From assembly GCA_964434585.1 (NCBI GenBank), contig CAYSVN010000005.1, positions 1 to 35,561 of the forward strand: a stretch of 35,561 nucleotides of DNA. The letters run 5' to 3'. This document shows, in pieces, positions 30,071 through 35,561 of this stretch (within the stretch, counting starts at the first letter, position 1; each line of letters opens with the position of its first letter). The stretch comes from CAYSVN01 sp964434585 (GTDB taxonomy: Bacteria > Patescibacteriota > Gracilibacteria > Peribacterales > Peribacteraceae). Both the position numbers and the translations under genes were made by a program. The notes beneath the pieces are model-generated. The model was not told the DNA's origin. It did not search any database and saw nothing but the letters and a program-made list of their open reading frames with translations.

Positions 30071-30076
30071 ATTGTA
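30071..30076 (-). promoter_or_regulatory. -10 box of pheT
   Basis: TACAAT on the minus strand, ending 9 nt before the ATG at 30061. A second TATACT lies further upstream (about 30092-30097 in plus coordinates) and could give a short leader instead. Confidence 0.4.
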
Positions 30077-30116
30077 GCGGGCTTTAGCGGTAGTATAAAG
30101 AGAGAAAGATAACGAA

Positions 30117-30163
30117 AGGATATAGGATTTAGGATAAAAGTCTTTTTCCTAAATCCTAACTGC
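30117..30163. repeat. Heptad inverted repeat, copy D
   Basis: Left units AGGATAT, AGGATTT, AGGATAA (30117-30137). Right units TTCCTAA, ATCCTAA (30146-30159). TAGGATTTAGGA (30123-30134) pairs perfectly with TCCTAAATCCTA (30147-30158), a 12-bp stem with a 12-nt loop. It sits between divergent genes. Confidence 0.78.
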
Positions 30164-30296
30164 CTTTTAAATTATTCTCTAAATAACGCAATTGATGTTC
30201 ACCAATGTTTTTACCAAAACCGCAACCTCATCTCCTCGCTTTATTAAGCCTTTTTCCTACAATAGTGTTAATTATTATCACTACACTATTACATTC

Positions 30297-30653
30297 ATGA
30301 AAAAACTATCCCTTCTTTTAACTTCTCTTGTTGGTGCCGCTGGCGGTTATTTACTTAGTAATAAAAAGCTACGCAAAGAGTTGCAGCAAACTAAAAATGT
30401 TCAAGAAGGACTTACTAAAGTTGTTTCTCATCTAAAAAAAGATGGTAAATCTTTAGGTGATGAGCTGCAGGCAGCAATCAATACTGATGCAATTCAAGAG
30501 CCAATTGCGAATGCTAAAAAGTTTGTTACCGATCAATTTGATGGAGCAAAAGATGCCATTTCTGAAACCTACGACTCGCTTGCACCAAAAAAGAAAATAA
30601 GTAAGCCAAAAACTATTGCAAAAAAAACAACAAAAAAATCTAAGACTTCTTAA
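30297..30653 (+). CDS. YtxH-domain protein
   Basis: 118 residues from ATG 30297. In-frame upstream ATGs from 30192 would add a polar stretch and put the hydrophobic segment internally, which is unlike the family. A single N-terminal hydrophobic segment with small residues (LLLTSLVGAAGGYLLSN) is followed by a KKLRKELQQ helix. A long amphipathic helix follows, ending in a lysine-rich tail (KKKISKPKTIAKKTTKKS). This matches YtxH / general-stress membrane proteins, which are anchored in the membrane with a cytoplasmic coiled coil. Function is unknown. It is followed 20 nt later by the pyrophosphatase-like gene, probably in one transcript. Confidence 0.8.
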   Translation: MKKLSLLLTSLVGAAGGYLLSNKKLRKELQQTKNVQEGLTKVVSHLKKDGKSLGDELQAAINTDAIQEPIANAKKFVTDQFDGAKDAISETYDSLAPKKKISKPKTIAKKTTKKSKTS

Positions 30654-30673
30654 TTATTTTCTTACCTGCACCC

Positions 30674-32689
30674 ATGGACATTATTTCTGTTTTTAAATCT
30701 CAACCTGCTACTATTTTCTATATTGTCGCAATTATTGGTCTTTTAAGTACCATTTTTATTAACCAAAATACTGTCGTTAAAGAACATGGAAGCAGTAAAT
30801 TAACTTTGCTATTAAACAATACATTCTTTACTGTTAACCGTTGGTACACCAAGCAAGCGTGGGCGTTAGTTGTTACTATGCTTGTTGTGGGTCTTGGTGT
30901 GTACGTAGCAATTGATGTTCATCCTCGTTCTATTATAGATCTTCCGCTAACTCCGCCAGCACTTAGTATTAGCTTTTTAATTGGAGGGCTTTTAACTGTT
31001 TGGGTAGGGCAGGTTGCACTGCGTACCTCACAAATTAGTTCATTTTCTACGCTACGTGCTTTACAACATTCCGGCTTAAAAGCTGGTTTTAGAACAGCCT
31101 GGTTACGTGGCAGCTTACCAATCTTATTTGGTATCTTTTTTATGGTTGTTATGTTTACAGCTATTGTGTGGCCTAACCAACTACCATTACATTGGATGCA
31201 TAGCCGTAGTATGTCTGACCATTTACTAGCAATGGCATTAGGAGTAACCATCGTGACATTGATTCGTAACATTATTACTGGGACTGCTACAAACTCTCTT
31301 TTAGATACACTGGCCAATCAACCAGAACATCAAACTCAAGAAGGAGCACTTATTCTTAAAACAGTACGTAGTTCTATATTTGGATCACTTTGGTCTGCAA
31401 AATGGGTACAAACATTATTCTTAGTTATTACAAGCTTACTGCTGACGGGTGTTATGCACCGTAGTTTATCAGCTTTACATATTACGCTATGGGCTTTTGT
31501 TATTGGCGCACTTATTACACTAGGAGTTAGCCTTGTTGTACGCAAGCATAATCGTTACTCGCTACATCAGTCATTAAAATATGGCCTTATTATTACTGGC
31601 CTACTGCTGGTTGTTATTATGTTCTGGCTAAGCTTAGTACTGCTGCCTAGTGATGTATTTTGGCCATTCTTTCTTTCGTTTAGCACTGGTGTCTTTGGGC
31701 TTTACCTTATTATTGGCGTTGCTGAATATTACTCACAAGCTACATTTACCCCATTACTAAAACTAGTACGCGCGCTAGAAAGAAACCCTCAACATAGTAA
31801 AAATACCGTTATGATGATTACCATTAGTGCTGGTGCTTGGTGTGTAGTGTTCTTACTTTGTATCTCCCTTATTTTAAGTTTACTTGGTGGTATTCTTGCA
31901 TTGCCATGGGCACTACTGGGAGCAGCTATGCTAAGTATGTTTATTGCTGTTTGGTGCTTGCTGCCATACGGTGGCTACATTGCATCGTTTGCTGCGCCAG
32001 TTGGTAGAATGCCTGCAGAAGTACGTGCTCGCGCTAATATGCTTGCTAAAGAGGCAGATAGCACACATACCATGAGCCTTATTGCTCTTGGTATTATTAG
32101 CACTGTAATGCACTTAGTGCTTGTTTGGAACTGGCTACATTTACGTGGTGCTGCCATGTCGCTAGAGGGTATGATCGCTGGAATTCTTTGTGGATTTATT
32201 CTTTGTGGTTCACTAACAGTTTACTTACTACAATGTAGCCAAAGTAGTAGCGCAGCTGTCCGTAAAGATGATCTTAGAGCTGACCAAAATTCTAACGTGC
32301 GTATTCCTTCTATTGCCATACTACGGTCTCTTGCATTTAGCCCAATTTGGATACTACTTATTTTATTTTGTAGCTTAGCCTTGGTTGGTATTTTATTTGG
32401 TTCGGCTGCTATTTTAGGAATGATGATTTGTATTATTTTGCTAAGTGGAGCTATGTTTATACTTCTAAGCTTACAAACTGGTATGGCTAGGCAAGCTTTC
32501 TGGTCACTTAAGAACAAAAAGCAAACTCCATCTGTTAAACGGGCTACCGAAGACGCTGCAATGTTAAAAAGAACGACACATAACTACCTAGAAATTATTG
32601 GTCTACCAATGCTTAGCATTGTTAGCACAATGGTGCTACTGCTTTGGATTGTTAGCTGGCTTATCCCTCTTCAAGGATTCGCAATCTAA
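30674..32689 (+). CDS. Catalytically degenerate membrane pyrophosphatase (HppA) homologue
   Basis: 671 residues and about 15-16 transmembrane helices, the size of H+/Na+-pumping pyrophosphatases. The order of landmarks follows HppA: an N-terminal KEHGSSKLTLL (cf. D.G..KM.EIA), SSFSTLRALQHSGLKAGFR (122-140, cf. the RTA..A loop), EYYSQATFTPLLKLVRA (351-367, cf. EYYTS...RPV), PYGGYIASFAAPVGRMPAEVR (two blocks, 431-451, cf. YGPI.DNAGGIAEM.GLP.EVR), TGMARQAFWSLKNKK (602-616, cf. SNAGGAWDNAKK) and a C-terminal IIGLPMLSI (641-649, cf. TSGPSLNI). Nearly every Asp, Asn and Lys that binds pyrophosphate-magnesium in HppA is replaced. It probably cannot hydrolyse pyrophosphate and may be a structural or regulatory paralogue. 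Homology is inferred from motif order. Confidence 0.72.
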   Translation: MDIISVFKSQPATIFYIVAIIGLLSTIFINQNTVVKEHGSSKLTLLLNNTFFTVNRWYTKQAWALVVTMLVVGLGVYVAIDVHPRSIIDLPLTPPALSISFLIGGLLTVWVGQVALRTSQISSFSTLRALQHSGLKAGFRTAWLRGSLPILFGIFFMVVMFTAIVWPNQLPLHWMHSRSMSDHLLAMALGVTIVTLIRNIITGTATNSLLDTLANQPEHQTQEGALILKTVRSSIFGSLWSAKWVQTLFLVITSLLLTGVMHRSLSALHITLWAFVIGALITLGVSLVVRKHNRYSLHQSLKYGLIITGLLLVVIMFWLSLVLLPSDVFWPFFLSFSTGVFGLYLIIGVAEYYSQATFTPLLKLVRALERNPQHSKNTVMMITISAGAWCVVFLLCISLILSLLGGILALPWALLGAAMLSMFIAVWCLLPYGGYIASFAAPVGRMPAEVRARANMLAKEADSTHTMSLIALGIISTVMHLVLVWNWLHLRGAAMSLEGMIAGILCGFILCGSLTVYLLQCSQSSSAAVRKDDLRADQNSNVRIPSIAILRSLAFSPIWILLILFCSLALVGILFGSAAILGMMICIILLSGAMFILLSLQTGMARQAFWSLKNKKQTPSVKRATEDAAMLKRTTHNYLEIIGLPMLSIVSTMVLLLWIVSWLIPLQGFAI

Positions 32690-32803
32690 AGGTTGTAGGG
32701 GTTGCAAACGTGTCAAAGGTTTAAGAAGGGTCTCGATTTAAAGAACATGTTAAACTAAAAAACCTTTTATACTTCTGCAACATCTTGAACGTCTGTAACC
32801 TTT
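32690..32803. repeat. Heptad-type inverted repeat, copy E (long, three nested stem blocks)
   Basis: Left units AGGTTGT, AGGGGTT, GCAAACG, TGTCAAA, GGTTTAA. Nested pairings: AAAGGTT with AACCTTT (32688-32694 / 32797-32803), GTTGCA with TGCAAC (32701-32706 / 32776-32781), AAAGGTTT with AAACCTTT (32715-32722 / 32760-32767). It occupies the whole gap between two convergent genes, immediately after the upstream stop. Confidence 0.65.
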
Positions 32804-33245
32804 AATCCCGGTAGCTATGCAGCTCGTCTAAATTATTTTGTGTACGGTATCCTTCTGGAAGTAGGTCGCTTAAAAGGTGAATTTCGTACTCCCCTTCTAG
32901 GTTTGCGTTTACAATATAAAGGTCATGTTCTACTACTTGGCTAAACATCATAGCGTATTGCAAGCAGGCTCCACAGCATGGAGTTTTACTTTTATCAATA
33001 TCGCACACTGCCCTAAAGCTATGGTGACCATTTGCAATGGCGTTATTAATAGCACAACGCTCTGCACAAATTCCAAGGCCGCTAATATAAGACTCAATAT
33101 TACAACCACCATAAACATCTCCACTTTCTGTAAGGACACTTGCACCAATTGCATGGTGGCTACGGTGCACAAAAGCATGTTCACGTGTTTCGCGGGCAGC
33201 ATCAATAAGTTTAGTAATTTCTGTTTCTGTTAGGGGTGTTAGCAT
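32802..33245 (-). CDS. cdd: Cytidine deaminase
   Basis: 147 residues, usual for the homotetrameric form. It deaminates cytidine and deoxycytidine to uridines in pyrimidine salvage. Zinc site: Cys60 with catalytic Glu62 in CAERCA and PCCGAC (Cys91, Cys94). Substrate loop: GASVLTESGDVYGGCNIES. The N-terminal TKLIDAARETREHAF helix is typical. A leaderless -10 (TATAAT, 6 nt) precedes the ATG. The stop is met by heptad repeat E. Confidence 0.95.
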   Translation of the reverse strand: MLTPLTETEITKLIDAARETREHAFVHRSHHAIGASVLTESGDVYGGCNIESYISGLGICAERCAINNAIANGHHSFRAVCDIDKSKTPCCGACLQYAMMFSQVVEHDLYIVNANLEGEYEIHLLSDLLPEGYRTQNNLDELHSYRD

Positions 33246-33251
33246 GTATTT

Positions 33252-33257
33252 ATTATA
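33252..33257 (-). promoter_or_regulatory. -10 box of cdd (leaderless spacing)
   Basis: A perfect TATAAT on the minus strand, ending 6 nt before the ATG at 33245. Confidence 0.6.
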
Positions 33258-33364
33258 GCAGAAATACGCTTTATTAGACAGAATTAATCATCCAGAGTAT
33301 ATTTGAAGAGCTTGATATAATCCTTAATCATTCTAATTTTATTAAAATATTTTTAATCTGAAAA

Positions 33365-34162
33365 ATGAAAAATAATGAAGAACTGCTAAAGAAAGCTCTA
33401 ATGCAAAGAGGACAAAAAATATCTCAGCTAGGAAGTCATAAAGACGTATTTTTACCTCAGGATAACGCGGATAATATCTTGTTGATATTTGAAGAAATTC
33501 TATACGATCTAATGCTTGAACCGTCTTTTAGAGCAGGTCTGAGGGACTGGTCATATGGTAGAACTAAAAATCAAAAAATTGAGGATTATCTAACAAAATG
33601 TGAAGGATTTAATTTCCCCAGAAAAACCCAGAATAGATATAGTGGTACATTTGAATGGTTTATATGTGAGGTTTTTAAAAGGGAATTCAATGCAAAAGCA
33701 TCAGGTTTTGGAATACGTCTTAAGGACGCATCTCCTAGTGATGAGTTTGATTGTTTGGCAATACTTGATAATGGACTAATATATGCCGAGTGCAAAACTG
33801 GTAGAGATGATTTTAAAAAGCAAGTCAAGAAATTTGTACAACGAGACGCAGAGGTTTCTGCAACTTACTCAATGCTTATACTTGACCGAGACTATATTTT
33901 TAATAAGAATAATGATCAGCCTTTGCTAAATCATGAAGAAGCAAAAAAACTTGGTATAATAAGTATTCTAAAAGTCGAAATTAGCAACGTTACTCTATAT
34001 AGAATCAATGCAGTAGATAACAGGTATTTTTTTGTATTTGGGGGAATGAAAAATCTTGTTGAAAAGATTCGATATGTTATTAGGTACATAACTCTATTAA
34101 ATGATTCTGATGGACGGAAAGAGCCTCTAGGATTTAATGTATCTGTAGTTCCATGGGTGTAG
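33365..34162 (+). CDS. Orphan PD-(D/E)XK nuclease-like protein
   Basis: 265 residues. Residues 1-90 are helical and unassigned. A PD-(D/E)XK core follows: GTFEWFICEVFKREF with Glu97, DEFDCLAILDNGLIYAECKTGR with Asp129, Glu142 and Lys144 (the ECKTG signature), then a helix KKQVKKFVQRDAE and strand YSMLILD. The run (N/D)E(L/F)D...NxLxYxECKTG recalls the Card1/DUF1887 nuclease domain, but no CARF domain, methyltransferase or CRISPR gene is in the window. Codon use is foreign: 11 of 16 arginines are AGA/AGG, against about one in four in the upstream membrane gene. The substrate is unknown; the host range of such genes suggests defence or mobile-element origin. Confidence 0.7.
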   Translation: MKNNEELLKKALMQRGQKISQLGSHKDVFLPQDNADNILLIFEEILYDLMLEPSFRAGLRDWSYGRTKNQKIEDYLTKCEGFNFPRKTQNRYSGTFEWFICEVFKREFNAKASGFGIRLKDASPSDEFDCLAILDNGLIYAECKTGRDDFKKQVKKFVQRDAEVSATYSMLILDRDYIFNKNNDQPLLNHEEAKKLGIISILKVEISNVTLYRINAVDNRYFFVFGGMKNLVEKIRYVIRYITLLNDSDGRKEPLGFNVSVVPWV

Positions 34163-34178
34163 AAAATTAATAAATATT

Positions 34179-34454
34179 TTACTCAATATTCTCCCAAAAA
34201 CATGCTTGGCAATACACAGTATATGGAGCACTTTCTGGATACGTACTAAGCATCGACTCGCTACACTTATGGCAAGTGCGGTGATGCATTTGGCGTTCAC
34301 TGCGTAGTGCCATACGGCGCTTATGCCGACAGCTTGGGCAGTGATCTGGCATTGGCAGGTCTTTATTTTCGTAGAAGGTAACTTCTTGAGCAATAATACT
34401 AAACGGCTTATTGCATTCGGTGTTTTTACAAGTGCTTTTGGTAGAGGTAGACAT
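34179..34454 (-). CDS. Double zinc-ribbon protein, paralogue of the 2918-3199 product
   Basis: 91 residues from the ATG at 34454. A longer in-frame start at 34526 would overlap the upstream gene and add an unrelated hydrophobic run, so it is rejected. Cysteines are arranged as CKNTEC (Cys9, Cys14), CPSC (Cys39, Cys42), CHKC (Cys61, Cys64) and CQAC (Cys82, Cys85), around FSIIAQEVTFYENKDLPMPDHC. It has the same two-ribbon plan as the protein at 2918-3199 (FEFTAGEQEFYEEKGLSAPQRC). It lies 31 nt downstream of the large cysteine-rich gene, probably in the same transcript. Function is unknown. Confidence 0.82.
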   Translation of the reverse strand: MSTSTKSTCKNTECNKPFSIIAQEVTFYENKDLPMPDHCPSCRHKRRMALRSERQMHHRTCHKCSESMLSTYPESAPYTVYCQACFWENIE

Positions 34455-34485
34455 AATAGTAAAGGTAAGTGGTAAGGTTAGATAT

Positions 34486-35466
34486 TTAGTTAAAAGGCTG
34501 AATAACAGGATCGGTTTCTGTGGCAAGACGGTCTTGTTCGTATTTTCCTAGTATGTACATTTGCATGTTGTACTGGCCGGCATCTTTAAGCTCTTGTTTA
34601 ATGCGAGCGACTTCCACTTCGTAGTCTTCTGGCGAGTAAGGTTTATTTAGAATGTGGTACTCTTTATTTTCTAAATATACACAGCCAAAGCAATTACGAA
34701 GGTTTCGACCGTAGGCACAAAACTCACTGTTTTTAGAATTATCTAAGTGCATACAAAAATTACAATCGTAGCAAAGTGGGCACTGTACACACTCATAACT
34801 AGCTTCGGTTTCAAAACAAACGGTTAAGTCGCAACAACTAGTGTTAGCATTAGCTTCAATATTATAGATACAATCTTCAGAAGCAAAAATGTCGTAACAC
34901 TCATGGCAATTTTTACTTTCGGTAATATGGTCGCCGGTACAATCTTCGGTATTAACTTGGTGTAAACCAATTTGTGGAACAGTGCTACGCAATTGCTGTA
35001 CTTGTGCTTCTACCATGTTGCGATGCTCCTGACTGTCTAAGTCTAATTGGGTTAGGCGTTTTTCATATTCCTCTTTCGTAAGTTGCTCGTTAAACATGCG
35101 GTACTGTTTTTGGTAAAGCCCTACGCAACCAAAGCAATTACGGCAACCCGTACAGTCTATTAAATACTGGCTATCGCTACAGTTTTGGCAATCTTGGCTG
35201 TAGTCCAGCCCATAACAATCTATACAGTCCACACACTCGTTACACCACTCACAGTTGGCGCAGAATGTAATTCCGCTACAACTTGTACACTTACGGCTAT
35301 AACGTCCATAGTAGACATCCTCGCAGTAAAATACACAAAAGCTGTAATAGCAATTTTTAGATTTTACGGCCGTGTCGCTGTAGTCACAATTCTCACACAT
35401 TACATGCTTAAGGTTGTACCGTGGTTTGGTACGGAGTAGTTGTTGAAAGTCTTGGATAAAGTTCAT
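34486..35466 (-). CDS. Cysteine-ladder protein with two NCFGC repeats (Patescibacteria type)
   Basis: 326 residues with 34 cysteines. Two large repeats each end in NCFGC followed by a tyrosine-rich helix: NCFGCVGLYQKQY...LTKEEYEKRL (110-138) and NCFGCVYLENKEY...YSPEDYEVEV (258-286). Before each NCFGC, cysteines recur at exactly every third residue: Cys69, 72, 75, 78, 81, 84 and Cys226, 229, 232, 235, 238. A CxxCxxC ladder of this length suggests a metal-rich solenoid or clustered zinc site. There is no signal peptide, so it is probably cytoplasmic. This type is common and uncharacterised in Patescibacteria. It precedes the zinc-ribbon gene at 34454. A TATACT lies 23 nt before the ATG (35490-35495). 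Confidence 0.82.
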   Translation of the reverse strand: MNFIQDFQQLLRTKPRYNLKHVMCENCDYSDTAVKSKNCYYSFCVFYCEDVYYGRYSRKCTSCSGITFCANCEWCNECVDCIDCYGLDYSQDCQNCSDSQYLIDCTGCRNCFGCVGLYQKQYRMFNEQLTKEEYEKRLTQLDLDSQEHRNMVEAQVQQLRSTVPQIGLHQVNTEDCTGDHITESKNCHECYDIFASEDCIYNIEANANTSCCDLTVCFETEASYECVQCPLCYDCNFCMHLDNSKNSEFCAYGRNLRNCFGCVYLENKEYHILNKPYSPEDYEVEVARIKQELKDAGQYNMQMYILGKYEQDRLATETDPVIQPFN

Positions 35467-35561
35467 AAAGTAAATTGGGGTATCGTATTAGTATAGAATA
35501 TCAATTAAGATTAATCTCCTTTATGATCTAATAATTGATGTATTCTTGTTGAGTTTAACTG

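Noticed and set aside
1263..32803. Heptad units resemble the plant-type telomere repeat TTTAGGG
   Set aside because: The units are degenerate, inverted and interstitial in a bacterial contig; a telomere or contaminant origin has no support.
34455..34526. Longer N-terminus for the zinc-ribbon protein (start at 34526)
   Set aside because: It would overlap the cysteine-rich gene by 41 nt and add a hydrophobic run absent from the paralogue; the ATG at 34454 fits the family.

Overview
The window looks like a contig from a Candidate Phyla Radiation / Patescibacteria genome (Parcubacteria-like), though no rRNA is present to confirm this. The pointers are a T4SS-pilin-like small membrane protein, cysteine-rich NCFGC-repeat and zinc-ribbon proteins, a coding GC palindrome (peptide LPGRQAG) in an AT-rich genome, compact gene packing and scarce Shine-Dalgarno sites. 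Two runs of 10 N (10504-10513 and 23933-23942) are scaffold gaps; each splits one real gene.

Layout. 1-1244: AI-2E-type permease (cut by the window edge) and a pilin-like protein, both minus. 1395-6864: Dus tRNA-modifying enzyme, a coiled-coil protein, a zinc ribbon, an SDR oxidoreductase, an HTH+receiver regulator, a fused MsrA-MsrB lipoprotein and an unknown exported protein. 6930-8221: ECF sigma factor overlapping a membrane protein that is probably its anti-sigma partner. 8261-9889: tag glycosylase, an SLH-domain protein and tRNA-Glu(UUC). 10079-12640: RhlE-like DEAD-box helicase, DUF4105 protein and an unknown. 12637-15576: a minus-strand pair, DUF2339 membrane protein and a thrombospondin-type-3-repeat protein. 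15778-18758: pgl, then recO and two Nudix genes overlapping one another, then a STAS protein. 18806-21074: a flavin disulfide oxidoreductase and two small unknowns. 21224-27720: SecD carrying an embedded parvulin domain, a beta-solenoid membrane protein, peptide deformylase, a degenerate metallo-beta-lactamase-fold protein and two paralogous six-helix membrane proteins. 27707-33245: pheT (minus), a YtxH protein, a membrane-pyrophosphatase homologue lacking its catalytic acids, and cytidine deaminase. 33365-35466: an orphan PD-(D/E)XK protein with foreign codon use and two cysteine-rich zinc proteins.

Regulation. Fifteen genes have a -10 box ending 6-9 nt before the ATG (exactly 6 nt in eleven), which predicts leaderless mRNAs. 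Three genes (coiled coil, HTH-receiver, STAS) instead have near-consensus TTGACA promoters, a Shine-Dalgarno and an intrinsic terminator, and look imported or separately regulated. Five intergenic hairpins are built from degenerate 7-nt units (TTAGGGA-like on one arm, TCCCTAA-like on the other) and sit between genes in every relative orientation.

The most interesting items are the SecD-parvulin chimera, the catalytically dead HppA homologue, the heptad hairpin family and the leaderless promoter architecture.
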